DNA from: Paenibacillus sonchi
Lineage (GTDB): Bacteria; Bacillota; Bacilli; Paenibacillales; Paenibacillaceae
Assembly: GCF_016772475.1 (NCBI RefSeq)
Contig: NZ_CP068595.1
Span: 2,542,001-2,606,000 of the forward strand
Length of the DNA: 64,000 nucleotides
Direction of reading: 5' to 3'
The notes under the pieces were generated by a model, which searched no databases, had not been told where the DNA came from, and saw nothing but the letters and a program-made list of their open reading frames with translations. Within the stretch, counting starts at the first letter, position 1; each line of letters starts with the position of its first letter. Positions 8,057 through 16,560 of this stretch are shown piece by piece. A program made the translations under genes and the position numbers.

Positions 8057-9347
8057 AATGGGGACAATTATCAGCTTTACCTTCAAAAACAAAGTAAGAA
8101 CCAAATCCTTCCTGATTACAACCTTGATTCTGATTTTGCTGATCAGCATCGGCATGAATATTCCATACTTCATCAAGGTGTTCCAGGGGGATGATGGAGC
8201 CAAAGACACGCAGATCGGTGTTGTGGCTGAACAGGGGAACCGTGCCGCTGAGCTCCTGCTGGCGTATGCGCCGCCTGCGGCTGCAGATGCAGATGAAGAT
8301 ACGGACACCGTAGCTTTTACGGCCTTTGCCTCGGCGGATGACGCTGCCCTGAAGCAGGGACTGGATGACGATAAAATTGAAGGCTACCTTACCTTTGATG
8401 CCAAAGGCAGTGAAGGCGTCCCTCCGGTCACCTATCACAGCAAGGACGGAGAGCTGGATAAAGACCTGAAGACTTACCTCCAGGGTGCGCTGCAGCAGAT
8501 CAATACACAGCTGATTGCCGGCGATAAGCTGACTCAGGAGCAGGTAGCGGCAATGTTTGCGCCGGTATCCATCGGCACCCAGCAGCTCAGTACAGATGGA
8601 AAGGACGGCGCAGCAACGGATGAATCGAAGCCGGCCATCAATTATGTTATCGTCTATGTGCTTCTGATCCTGTTCTTTATGTCGATTACCATGACCGGGA
8701 ATATGATTTCGGCAGAAGTAACCTCGGAGAAAAGCTCCCGCATCATGGAGATTCTGATTACCAGCGCTTCGCCGCTAACGCAAATGTTCGGCAAGGTCAT
8801 CGGGATCTTCCTGGTCGGCCTGATGCAAATTGCCATTATCTCGGCAAGTATCGCCGTCAATCTGATGCTTCCGCACAATGCCAGCATATTGACTGATTTT
8901 GATCTGGATCTTGGACAATTGAATTATGGCATCCTGGTATATGGTTTCATCCTTTATGTGCTGGGCTACTTCCTGTATGCCTTAATGTATGCAGCTGTAG
9001 GCTCCATTGTAAGCCGCACTGAGGACCTGGGCCAGGCATTGATGCCGGTAATGATGTGTACCTTTGTAGCCTTCTACATTCCGTTGTTCAGCATCTCAGC
9101 TCCGGACACTATGCTGATCAAGGTGGCAAGCTTTGTGCCTATTACCTCACCGCTCAGCATGGTGCTGCGGATTGGGGTAGGGGAGGTTGCCTTCTGGGAA
9201 ATTGCCGTCTCGCTTGTGATCCTGCTGGCAACCACATTTGGACTGGGCTGGCTCGCAGCCAAGATCTACCGGACCGGGGTCCTGATGTACGGCAAACGCC
9301 CAAGCATTAAGGAGATCAGAAAAGCGATGAAGGCTTATAAGATTTAA
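8049..9347 (+). CDS. ABC transporter permease, YhaP/NatB-like
   Basis: 432-residue ABC-2 permease. There is one helix at about residues 20-40, a large extracytoplasmic domain to about residue 200 rich in Asp and Ala, then six helices in the C-terminal half, with SAEVTSEKSSRIMEILITSASP, the conserved coupling segment of the NatB/YhaP family. It starts at ATG 8049 (GTG 8040 is an alternative) inside the end of the ATPase gene. The family exports sodium, lipids or antibiotics; the substrate here is unknown. It is the last gene of the GntR-controlled operon. Confidence 0.88.
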   Translation: MNKMGTIISFTFKNKVRTKSFLITTLILILLISIGMNIPYFIKVFQGDDGAKDTQIGVVAEQGNRAAELLLAYAPPAAADADEDTDTVAFTAFASADDAALKQGLDDDKIEGYLTFDAKGSEGVPPVTYHSKDGELDKDLKTYLQGALQQINTQLIAGDKLTQEQVAAMFAPVSIGTQQLSTDGKDGAATDESKPAINYVIVYVLLILFFMSITMTGNMISAEVTSEKSSRIMEILITSASPLTQMFGKVIGIFLVGLMQIAIISASIAVNLMLPHNASILTDFDLDLGQLNYGILVYGFILYVLGYFLYALMYAAVGSIVSRTEDLGQALMPVMMCTFVAFYIPLFSISAPDTMLIKVASFVPITSPLSMVLRIGVGEVAFWEIAVSLVILLATTFGLGWLAAKIYRTGVLMYGKRPSIKEIRKAMKAYKI

Positions 9348-9360
9348 GGGAAGCAATTAC

Positions 9361-9408
9361 AAACAGCTCCGATGAATCACTTTTCTGCATCGGGGCTGTT
9401 TGTATTGT
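9361..9408 (+). terminator. terminator of the ABC operon
   Basis: AAACAGCTCCGATG pairs with CATCGGGGCTGTTT over a 13-base loop, followed by TGTATTGTT. It lies 13 bases after the permease stop. Confidence 0.8.
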
Positions 9409-9490
9409 TAAGAGAAAATAAACTTAAAGATATAGCTTGTTAATAGAATCCCCAGAGGCGAATGTCGACAGCCTTAAAGGGATTTTTTTG

Positions 9491-9770
9491 TTGTATAGGA
9501 AATTATACAATGTCAAAAAATGCAGAGATCTTGGAAACCTTCGAGGATATAAGCGATGCAGGAGGATGGGGCTCAATCCGCGGACTGAGGCGGACAAAGG
9601 AGCCCTTATTTTGCCAAAAATCTTGCTTTTTCAGCGGATACGGACTTAGGAGCCGTTATATCGTTCGATGGAGCCTGGAATAAAGGGAAAAGGGGCAAAT
9701 AAAGGCATCTCAGTCCGAAGTCCTGCGGAATAGCCGAATCTTCTCTGAATAAAGGCTTTCCTGTCCGTAA
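9491..9770 (+). repeat. 275-bp dispersed repeat, copy 1
   Basis: Matches 29042-29328 over about 275 bases with scattered substitutions, starting at AGGAAATTATACAATG. Both copies keep a 57-codon frame running from MSKNAE to VRWSLE, but differences are as often replacing as silent, so coding is doubtful. The element contains several short GGACTGAGG/CAGTCC motifs in both orientations. It sits in a 1-kb gene-free gap (9348-10379). Confidence 0.75.
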
Positions 9771-9784
9771 CGGGGGGGTTAACC

Positions 9785-9990
9785 CTCGAAAATCCTGCAC
9801 GGAATACAACAAAGTGTGCCTTAAGCAGGCCGAATGGGTGGACATCTTGTACGATTTACAACAATCTGTGTCCTAATTACGCTAAACGGACAAAAATCTT
9901 GTGAATTGTACAACAATGTGAGCGTGTCTTTACCAAATGGACGAAAATCCTGCATGTTATACAACAATGCGGATTTCGTAACCTTCAGGA
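9785..9990 (+). repeat. degenerate ~50-bp tandem repeats
   Basis: Four loosely similar units with the core GAAAATCYTG, a short variable stretch and TACAACAAT (cores near 9788, 9842, 9892 and 9943). They follow copy 1 of the 275-bp repeat; fainter versions follow copy 2 near 29430-29500. The rest of the gap to 10379 is A/T-rich and shows nothing I can name. Confidence 0.5.
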
Positions 9991-10379
9991 CCCTTATTTA
10001 CCCGCTGGGGTGATTTTGTTCAAATATAATTTATATGCTTCGGTTCTAAATTACTTCTATTTCCCGCTGAAAAGGGTGCCATCCTTATAAGGCAGCGTAG
10101 CCGTTTTATTCTGGTGCTTTCCTGTTCTTTTGACCTTTTATGACAAAATATACTATATGCAATCATATGAAATATGTTACTTATTTACTATTTACATAAA
10201 ATTTAGTTAAAGTTATCCTATTAATAGGAAAAAATTAACATTTTAGAAATTACAACTTGGTTTCGATATGCTTAAGGAGGGATGAAAGAACAATAAGTGT
10301 ACCAATGTATATGTATGTATCTCATCCTGGTCGGCTCAAGACTCTGTTGTAAAAAATTGAAATTAGAGGAGCGAGAACT

Positions 10380-11146
10380 GTGAAAGTAATGAAAAAACTA
10401 TTTGCTGGATTGATGATGTTTACTCTGATTTTTGGTGTATCCTTTGTGGGATCGGCATTTGCCAGCGGTGATGAGGTTAAGCTTATTGACTCGGATCTCA
10501 GTGTTATGTATAAAAATGGATATGTCGGATTCAGCGGAAATATTGACGTTGCTAATCTGGGACCTGTGAAAAATGTCACTGTTCATTACACCACGGATGA
10601 CACAAATTGGTATGATACGGCTGCGTCTTATGTAGGGCCGGCGGATGTAAACCGTGAGAAATGGCATTTTGGCATTTCCAGAACAGATAGTTCAAAAGAT
10701 CATTTAGAGTTGAAGGATCCGAAATTCATAAAATTCGCAATTAAATACGAAGTGAATAACCAGATCTATTGGGATAACAACGGGGGGCGAATTATTACAA
10801 TGAAGTCAATAGTTCATATCCACTGAGCTCCGTGATTTTGGGAGCACCAAATGTGCTTAACGACAAAAGTACTCTAAGCAATGGTGAATTTAGTGGATAC
10901 ATCTTTGTGAAAAACCTGAATCCGACGAAAACAGTAAAAGTAGTGTACACAACAGACAACTGGGCAACGACTCATGAGGTATTCGCTGCTTACGGTGGCA
11001 TCGTGAATAACTTCAATAGTGTTGAATTTTGGAAATACAGTATCAATGTTCCGGGTGCCACAAATGTTAAATATGCGATTTCGTATACAACTGGCGGGCA
11101 AACGTATTGGGATAATAACTATGGCCATAATTACGAGGTCAACTAA
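10380..11146 (+). pseudogene. secreted protein with two CBM21-like domains, frameshifted
   Basis: A GTG start at 10380 follows GAGGAGCGA. The product opens with a signal peptide (about residues 1-28, ending AFA) and a first carbohydrate-binding module of the CBM21/53 type ending in IYWDNNGG. The frame breaks at a run of six G (10782-10787) and stops at 10826. Adding one G restores ANYYNEVNSSYPLSSV and joins a second module (about 10850-11143) ending YWDNNYGHNYEVN. The domains fit starch or glycogen binding outside the cell. No catalytic domain is present. The break is either a real single-base loss, a sequencing error or, less likely, -1 slippage. Confidence 0.8.
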
Positions 11147-11170
11147 TTCATTTTAAAGTGCAGTTAATAG

Positions 11171-11210
11171 AGGATCACAGGCGGCTTATTCCGCTTTGTG
11201 ATCCTTTTCT
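11171..11210. terminator. terminator between CBM21 gene and sigma pair
   Basis: AGGATCACA and TGTGATCCTTTT arms over a 19-base loop, between two convergent units. Confidence 0.75.
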
Positions 11211-11236
11211 CTGTGGGGGACCGTTTCCAATAGAAG

Positions 11237-11473
11237 TCATTCCGGTAACATCGGTTCATGGTTTTTCTCTTGTATTAATTCAAGGAATTCCAAAGTGATC
11301 ATAGAAACAGCATCTTCTGCAGGCAGATGGATGAATCTACTAACTTTGAGGATATCCTCTTTGAATAAGTTCACCAGCTGCAATGTGGCCGCCGGGTCTT
11401 TCCTTTTCGCTGCTTGAAGCAGAGTTAAAAATTCGCGGTCTGAGATAATATTTGAATCATTTTCTTTTTCCAT
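11237..11473 (-). CDS. small sigma region 2-like protein (RsoA-like)
   Basis: 78-residue helical protein with the pattern FLTLLQAAKRKDPAATLQLV...FKEDILKVSRFI...EDAVSMITLEFLELI, resembling the sigma region 2-like/helix-turn-helix proteins encoded beside partial sigma factors (RsoA in Bacillus; similar genes in conjugative transposons). The ATG at 11473 has AGGCGGTG upstream and lies 49 bases inside the end of the preceding gene, so the two are translated together. The longer frame back to 11602 has no ribosome site. It probably forms a two-subunit sigma factor with its neighbour. Confidence 0.6.
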   Translation of the reverse strand: MEKENDSNIISDREFLTLLQAAKRKDPAATLQLVNLFKEDILKVSRFIHLPAEDAVSMITLEFLELIQEKNHEPMLPE

Positions 11474-11751
11474 TTGTTCACCGCCTGTTGACTGAGATGA
11501 AGTTCCTTTGCAACCTCGTTTTCGGTCATGTCCTGCAGATAAAGCTTGCTGATAATGGTACTTCCCTGGGATGGAAGCTGGCTTAGAAGGTCTTGAATCC
11601 ATATTTTTGTATCGGAAGTGACCGTGAAATTATGATCGATTGTGCAATTATCAAAGAGAGGGAGCTCCCGTGCACGGACCTTTCTTGCTTTGTATTGGAT
11701 TCTCCAGCCAATCCGGTAAATCTCCCTTTTGTATTCTTCGTAGGCGCTCAC
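11425..11751 (-). CDS. sigma-70 region 4-type protein
   Basis: 108-residue protein whose C-terminal half (about residues 50-104, LLSQLPSQGSTIISKLYLQDMTENEVAKELHLSQQAVNKWKKKM) is a sigma region 4 helix-turn-helix that would bind -35 elements; the N-terminal half is basic. No region 2 is present, which the overlapping downstream gene may supply. The start is GTG at 11751, preceded by AAAGGAGA. A 22-bp perfect palindrome lies 63 bases upstream of the start. Confidence 0.7.
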   Translation of the reverse strand: MSAYEEYKREIYRIGWRIQYKARKVRARELPLFDNCTIDHNFTVTSDTKIWIQDLLSQLPSQGSTIISKLYLQDMTENEVAKELHLSQQAVNKWKKKMIQILSQTANF

Positions 11752-11813
11752 AACTGATTCTCCTTTACCATTGTTTATGTATAGGGAAAATTTAGAAGTT
11801 AAAAAACAACCAA

Positions 11814-11835
11814 AATAGGAACATTTGTTCCTATT
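11814..11835. promoter_or_regulatory. 22-bp perfect palindrome upstream of the sigma pair
   Basis: Arms AATAGGAACA and TGTTCCTATT around TT. It lies between the sigma pair and the small membrane gene at 12007 and could be an operator for either. The binding protein is unknown. Confidence 0.5.
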
Positions 11836-12006
11836 ACAATACCATAATCTGGTTTACTATTGTATGACAAACTACAACTTCACCTATCGGGTGGAGGGGA
11901 AAGCTGGAAAGCGCTGATTAGCAAACTCTCAAGAGACAGCCGCTAAGCTGGTTCTGGCGAAAAAATGCCGTATAGTGTACCTTAGTAATAAGGAGTGGTT
12001 CAGTTC

Positions 12007-12195
12007 ATGAAAAAAAGACAAACACCCTTGCTGGCAGCGGCTTCGATTCTGCTGATTATTATCAGCAGCCTAATCAAACCGGAGAGCTCAATGTGGCTGG
12101 GGGCGCTGCAGACGGTATTGCTTGGCGTTGGAATATTAGGCTGCTGCATGGCGTTCCTGAGATTCGCCAAAGGCGGCAAAGGCAAGAAGGGTTGA
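12007..12195 (+). CDS. small membrane protein
   Basis: 62-residue protein with two hydrophobic helices (about residues 9-27 and 32-54) and a basic tail ending in KGGKGKKG. The ATG at 12007 follows AAGGAG at 11990-11995. It stands alone, closed by a strong terminator 12 bases after the stop. No family recognised; positive-inside orientation would put both ends in the cytoplasm. Confidence 0.6.
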   Translation: MKKRQTPLLAAASILLIIISSLIKPESSMWLGALQTVLLGVGILGCCMAFLRFAKGGKGKKG

Positions 12196-12206
12196 GAATG
12201 GAATAG

Positions 12207-12237
12207 AAAGCCGCGGCAGGCTGCCGCGGCTTTTTTG
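12207..12237 (+). terminator. terminator of the small membrane gene
   Basis: AAAGCCGCGGCAG and CTGCCGCGGC arms with almost no loop, then six T. Confidence 0.9.
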
Positions 12238-12329
12238 ACGTAACAATAGGAACAAGATTGCGGGGAGAAGTACGGATGCTGTACGGCCCTCTCTTTTTTG
12301 TTATCTATTAACTAAAGTGTAGGGTAATT

Positions 12330-12358
12330 TTGCCAATGAGAGGATATGACATTATAAT
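12330..12358 (+). promoter_or_regulatory. sigma-A promoter of the O-antigen ligase-like gene
   Basis: TTGCCA at 12330-12335, 17-base spacer, TATAAT at 12353-12358; 39 bases before the TTG start. Confidence 0.75.
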
Positions 12359-12397
12359 AAATAGGAATATGCAATATATTGTAAAGGGGAATATAAA

Positions 12398-15205
12398 TTG
12401 GGCCATCCTGTGTACGGTAAAAAGGTTACGCTGTCAAAAAATGCTGAAAAGATATCAAGCCCGCTCTGGGTGCTGATTATCGGTATTATTCTATTTCTCA
12501 TATGGACCCCATTTCAAGTGGGGTTATTTAACGGTCTGCGTGCGGATTATGAGAAGCCGCTTTATATCTCAGTTATAATTTGCAGTCTGATGCTCATTGT
12601 CTGGGCAGGCATCTACTACAAAAAATTTAAGCTGGAGGATCAGCGGGATCTGCTTGCTCTGGCTGTGCTCTTGCTTCCGCTGACTTACTTCCTGTCGCTT
12701 TTTGTAGCTGCTTCACACTACATGGCCATCAATATGCTCCTAATTCAAAGCATGTATGCGGCTTTGTTTATTGTAGGCCTCTATCTTTTGAGACAAAAAC
12801 AAGTGAATACGCTCATACAAACCGCCATAATGACCGTAGCTTACCTAATCGTTTGGTTTGGCCTGCTGAACTGGTTGGGCGCCTGGAATGTGGCTGGAGA
12901 AGCGGTTGGCTGGTTCTCTAATACTGTTGCCGGATCAGGGAAGTACCTGGATGCGGTAATGACTGACTCGAATGGTCTGCGTCTAACCTCGGTATTTCAA
13001 TATGCGAATACATATGCCGGCTTCCTGATGGCGTTCCTGTTCGTTGCGGTGTTTGCTCTGATACGGTCCCCCAAATGGTACGGTACAGTCATTCACAGTT
13101 TTATGCTGGTGCCGGTTATCGTGTCGCTCCTACTGACCCTATCGCGGGGCGGCCTGGTCCTGCTGCCGGCTGTATTTGTCCTGCTGCTTCTTTTTCAAAA
13201 GCCTTCGCGGCAGATTCTGTGGATCATCCATCTCCTTGTGGCTGCCCTTGCGTCGCTGGCTGTAATTGGTAAGGTAACAGCTATCGGCAAACGCCTGGCG
13301 GCGGTTCCGGATGCTTCTGCGGCAGCAGAGGGCTGGTCCTGGCTGCTTATTGCTTGTGCTGTAACCGCAGCTATAAGCTGGGCCGTGCAGCACTTTGCGG
13401 CTCCCCGGCTGGAGAAGCGCTTAGAGGGCTGGTCCACCCGTAAGCTGGCTAATCTGTGGCTGCCCATCGGAGCAACAGCGGTGGTAGTTATTGCAGCGTG
13501 GCTTCTGATTGGCACAAGCGCACGCAGTATTTTGCCGGCCAATATCGAGACCCGCCTGGAGAACATCAACTTTGAGCAGCACAGTGTGCTGGAGCGGATC
13601 ACTTTTTACCGCGATGCTTTTAAGGTGGCGAAGGATTATCCGGTGCTTGGGGCAGGCGGGGGCGGATGGGCCGCCCTGTATGAGAAATACCAGAACAACC
13701 CGTATGTCAGCCGTCAGGCGCACAACTTCTTTTTGCAGTATTTGATCGAGGTCGGAATATTGGGCTTTGTCGTGTTCATGGGCTTTATCCTGTTCGTATT
13801 CTACAAATATACCAAAGGATACATCAAACGGGCGGGGACGGATGATTACGATAACGGCTTCTTTTATCTGATTATTGCGCTTTCGATTCTGGTACACAGT
13901 ATCCTGGACTTTAATATGAGTTATGCTTTCATGGGAATCCTTGTATTCATCGCCCTGGGCGGAATGGCGGCTTCAATGGAGGCCAAACCTCTCGCCGCCG
14001 GGTGGAATTCGTCTGTACTGCGGTTCGGTTATCTGGCTGTGGCCTGCGCGGCCGCATTGGCAGTCTTTATCGTGTCACTGCGCAGCATCAGTTCCACCAA
14101 CGCGTTCGCCGAAGCAAAGGCCGTTGCCCAATACAGCACCTCTTATGAAGAGATTAAGGCTCCGCTGATGAAGTCGTTGAAGATCCGGCCTTCACATCCC
14201 GAATCAGTGATCCTGCTGTCCGTGCTTGATAACCAGGTATACAGCCAGACGAAAAATGAGCAATTTGCCGCAGAATCTCTTTCCGTGCTGCAGCGCGGTC
14301 TAAAAGATGAGCCGAACAACAAGCAGATGCTCCTGCAGCAAATCGCCCTGTATGATCTCCAGGGCAAGAGCGAGAGCGCGTATGCCGTATACCGCGATAA
14401 TCTGAACAAATATATCTGGGATATTGACTGGTACGAGCCGCTGATCACCCGGGCATCCGGTTTGGGTGTCCAAGCTCTTCTCCAACAGGACAAGGCTAAG
14501 CAACAGGAGTACTTCCAGACCGCCCTTACCACTTACCAGGATGTTGCAGATGGTGTTGCCTTCTTGAAAACATTGCCTCCCGGACAGCTTCAGGGCCGGC
14601 CCTTCTCGGTCACGCCGCTGATTGCGCTGAGCGCAGGCAAGGTTAAGCAGATAACAGGGGATACAGAGACGGCTCTGACCTTCATCCAGACGGGCTTCAC
14701 GGGCGGTTACGCCGATCTGGCGGGCCGGGGTGATCTGTGGAGCACTGGATGGTACAATGACTTAATCGTCCGGTCTTTCGAACTGGGACAACCCATTTAT
14801 ACGGAATGGCTGAATCTGTTAAACACTCCGGGCGTTGACAGTACAGTCGTCGATCAGGTCGCAGCCAATGCAAAGGCGAACTTTAATACGGGAATTGAGG
14901 CTTATAACCAGGTTATGAGAGAAGCAAACAATCAGGCCACTGCCTTTTCTTCTGCCGCAATCTTAGCACTTGGTAAAATGCAGTTCCTCACTGGAAATGT
15001 CCAGGGTGCAGTTACCACATTGAAAGGCGGACTCAGCGAAGATTATTCGGATGCGGTTAACCGGGAGATGGCACGCTGGTATTTAGCCGGGTTAAAAAAA
15101 CTGAACAGCTCTGAGGATCAGGATGTGTATAATAAGCTAATTGCCGCCGATGCCCAAGAGGCGGGTATGATCGAGCAAATTGCCGGAATGAAGCCATTAT
15201 CATAA
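12398..15205 (+). CDS. O-antigen ligase/polymerase-like membrane protein with TPR-like tail
   Basis: 935-residue membrane protein of the Wzy/WaaL type. About twelve helices fill residues 20-570; the family block LLLTLSRGGLVLLPAVF lies near residue 245 and the large extracytoplasmic loop with RLENINFEQHSVLERITFYRDAFKVAKDYPVLGAGGGGW follows. From about residue 570 the protein is soluble and built of helical pairs with TPR-like spacing (PSHPESVILLSVLDNQV, EPNNKQMLLQQIALYDLQGK). Such proteins polymerise or transfer surface glycans. The start is TTG, 7 bases after AAAGGGGA. It is a single-gene unit, convergent with the riboswitch-controlled pair. Confidence 0.82.
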   Translation: MGHPVYGKKVTLSKNAEKISSPLWVLIIGIILFLIWTPFQVGLFNGLRADYEKPLYISVIICSLMLIVWAGIYYKKFKLEDQRDLLALAVLLLPLTYFLSLFVAASHYMAINMLLIQSMYAALFIVGLYLLRQKQVNTLIQTAIMTVAYLIVWFGLLNWLGAWNVAGEAVGWFSNTVAGSGKYLDAVMTDSNGLRLTSVFQYANTYAGFLMAFLFVAVFALIRSPKWYGTVIHSFMLVPVIVSLLLTLSRGGLVLLPAVFVLLLLFQKPSRQILWIIHLLVAALASLAVIGKVTAIGKRLAAVPDASAAAEGWSWLLIACAVTAAISWAVQHFAAPRLEKRLEGWSTRKLANLWLPIGATAVVVIAAWLLIGTSARSILPANIETRLENINFEQHSVLERITFYRDAFKVAKDYPVLGAGGGGWAALYEKYQNNPYVSRQAHNFFLQYLIEVGILGFVVFMGFILFVFYKYTKGYIKRAGTDDYDNGFFYLIIALSILVHSILDFNMSYAFMGILVFIALGGMAASMEAKPLAAGWNSSVLRFGYLAVACAAALAVFIVSLRSISSTNAFAEAKAVAQYSTSYEEIKAPLMKSLKIRPSHPESVILLSVLDNQVYSQTKNEQFAAESLSVLQRGLKDEPNNKQMLLQQIALYDLQGKSESAYAVYRDNLNKYIWDIDWYEPLITRASGLGVQALLQQDKAKQQEYFQTALTTYQDVADGVAFLKTLPPGQLQGRPFSVTPLIALSAGKVKQITGDTETALTFIQTGFTGGYADLAGRGDLWSTGWYNDLIVRSFELGQPIYTEWLNLLNTPGVDSTVVDQVAANAKANFNTGIEAYNQVMREANNQATAFSSAAILALGKMQFLTGNVQGAVTTLKGGLSEDYSDAVNREMARWYLAGLKKLNSSEDQDVYNKLIAADAQEAGMIEQIAGMKPLS

Positions 15206-15231
15206 GGTGCAGTCCGTCATAGCCGGCCAGT

Positions 15232-15684
15232 TTATCCAGCGGATAAACTGGCTGTTGGCATTGCGGCTTCATGTGCAGCCAGCTGCTCGCGCATCTGCCG
15301 GATCTGCGCCTTGAGCTCAGGCAGGTTCTTCTCGAGGATCAGACCGATGTCCGCCAGAGACAGGCGCAGGCCATACCGGAGCGCATGTACAAGCTGGTCC
15401 TCCCAGGACAGGCAGGCCGAAATACGGGGCTTGCAGCCTTGGGCAATCAGGGAGCAATGACGGATGCATTCACGGTAGCACTGAAGGGAGAAGCTCTGCG
15501 CGTCACAGCCTGTACGCAGATACGGCTCATAAAGCTCCGTGAAGCTCTTCACAGCAGCTTCCTCTGCTTCGGCCCCCTGCCCCAGCAGCAGCCTGCTGAG
15601 CGTATAGATATTCCCGCTGTACTTCTCGATATACTCTGCAAATCCGGCTGTTGAAGCCGACGTGCGCGATAAGGGGTCGGGCAT
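15232..15684 (-). CDS. degenerate sigma-factor-like protein
   Basis: 150-residue protein with the outline of a small ECF sigma factor: an N-terminal helical part with YIEKYSGNIYTLSRLLLGQGAEAEEAAVKSFTELY resembling region 2, and a C-terminal EDQLVHALRYGLRLSLADIGLILEKNLPELKAQIRQMREQL resembling a region 4 helix-turn-helix. Similarity is by pattern only; DNA-binding residues are not convincing. The ATG follows GAAAGGACCGTGAGAAC. It is the second gene of a unit that starts at 16225 behind a c-di-AMP riboswitch. Its stop lies inside a hairpin shared with the convergent gene. Confidence 0.6.
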   Translation of the reverse strand: MPDPLSRTSASTAGFAEYIEKYSGNIYTLSRLLLGQGAEAEEAAVKSFTELYEPYLRTGCDAQSFSLQCYRECIRHCSLIAQGCKPRISACLSWEDQLVHALRYGLRLSLADIGLILEKNLPELKAQIRQMREQLAAHEAAMPTASLSAG

Positions 15685-15712
15685 GTTCTCACGGTCCTTT
15701 CTGAATAAAAAA

Positions 15713-16225
15713 CTATAGAATAGAATAATAAGCGATAGATTTGTTAATCAGCTCCGCCGGGTCCGGCTCTGGCCAGGTCCGCTGGAGCTGCAGTGTCCGT
15801 GAAGGTCTATAGTACATTCTTCCCGCACTTGAGCTACCTCCGGCAGCCAACACGGAGTGAAAATAAGAGTCTGTCTGACCCTGCATATCAATGAATTTCC
15901 CTTGTTGAAGCTTTGCTTTTAGATGCAGTAGTGCACTCAGTACCAGATCCCGCTGAGTCCGCCTCCACTGGGGGCCTAAGCGGTATACAATTCGGATCGC
16001 CTCCTCAAGGCGGCAGCGGCGGATGCTGCGCAGGAAGCCGCTCCATTGGATCAGATCAACCCGCTTATCTTCCCATAGCAGTCCCTGTGACCAGCTATGC
16101 CCTCCCTGGCAGGTCAGCTTCAGGAGGCCGTAGCGGCAATTTCCGGCCTGCTCCGGCCCGGGGCTTGCGGGCCAAGGTGTATCGAATACCCATATTTCTA
16201 TACGCAACAGCCGTCGTGATTCCAT
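15713..16225 (-). CDS. uncharacterised protein under c-di-AMP riboswitch control
   Basis: 170-residue protein, no signal peptide or membrane helix, rich in Arg, Trp and Leu. I recognise no family. Visible blocks are RIEIWVFDTPWPASPGPEQAG, RYGLLKLTCQGGHSWSQGLLWEDKRVDLIQWSGFLRSIRR and a C-terminal Tyr/Arg-rich tail. The ATG at 16225 has a perfect AGGAGG eight bases upstream; starts further up fall in the terminator hairpin. It is the first gene after the riboswitch and is followed 28 bases later by the sigma-like gene. Confidence 0.65.
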   Translation of the reverse strand: MESRRLLRIEIWVFDTPWPASPGPEQAGNCRYGLLKLTCQGGHSWSQGLLWEDKRVDLIQWSGFLRSIRRCRLEEAIRIVYRLGPQWRRTQRDLVLSALLHLKAKLQQGKFIDMQGQTDSYFHSVLAAGGSSSAGRMYYRPSRTLQLQRTWPEPDPAELINKSIAYYSIL

Positions 16226-16257
16226 TCCCGTTTTCCTCCTAATCATTGATCTCCACA

Positions 16258-16298
16258 CAAAAAGCCGCAGCAGAGGAGGACCTCTGCTGCGGCTTTGG
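16258..16298 (-). terminator. riboswitch expression-platform terminator
   Basis: On the minus strand AAAGCCGCAGCAGAGG and CCTCTGCTGCGGCTTT arms meet over a short loop and are followed by T-rich TTTTTGTG. It sits between the c-di-AMP aptamer and the first gene, as expected of an OFF switch. Confidence 0.88.
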
Positions 16299-16349
16299 GT
16301 ACAGGTTCAAATAAACCTGGCGCATAAGCGTGGCGGATCAAGTTCTCTC

Positions 16350-16505
16350 TCTATACGCTTACGGGGTTAGCTGTCGGATTCGGACGGTGAGAGTCGCCCT
16401 GCCTAGTGAGACTGCATTGGTGCGGTCCCCTTCGGATTCACCCCAAGTAGGCTTATCGCCTGGTGGTTCCCCCGTTTCCCGCATGGCGGGAATTCAGCGT
16501 TGATT
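16350..16505 (-). ncRNA. c-di-AMP riboswitch (ydaO/yuaA type)
   Basis: On the minus strand the conserved blocks appear in order: ACGCTGAAT, CGGGGGAACCA, TTGGGGTGAATCC, CTCTCACCGTCCGAATCC, GACAGCTAACCCCGTAAGCGT. The outer stem pairs ACGCT (16500-16496) with AGCGT (16358-16354). This is the ydaO aptamer, which turns genes off when c-di-AMP is high. About 50 bases separate it from a strong terminator before the gene at 16225. Confidence 0.93.
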
Positions 16506-16532
16506 GGTTTTCATGAATAAGTTCAAAACGAA

Positions 16533-16560
16533 TCATACTCTTTCATGCAGTTCTTTGTAA
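16533..16560 (-). promoter_or_regulatory. possible promoter of the riboswitch transcript
   Basis: On the minus strand TTACAA, 17 bases, TATGAT. The -10 is good, the -35 weak; the start of transcription would fall about 20-30 bases before the aptamer. Confidence 0.45.

Noticed and set aside
9462..9683. 73-residue frame in the 275-bp repeat as a gene
   Set aside because: The frame is kept in both copies, but replacement changes are as common as silent ones and there is no family, so it is described as part of the repeat.
11880..11990. Possible riboswitch in the leader of the small membrane gene
   Set aside because: There is some hairpin potential and purine-rich sequence, but no conserved aptamer blocks I know could be matched.
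15221..15255. Terminator between the O-antigen ligase-like gene and the sigma-like gene
   Set aside because: A good stem (CCAGTTTATCC/GGATAAACTGG) exists, but neither strand has a T-run, and it overlaps the coding end of the sigma-like gene.
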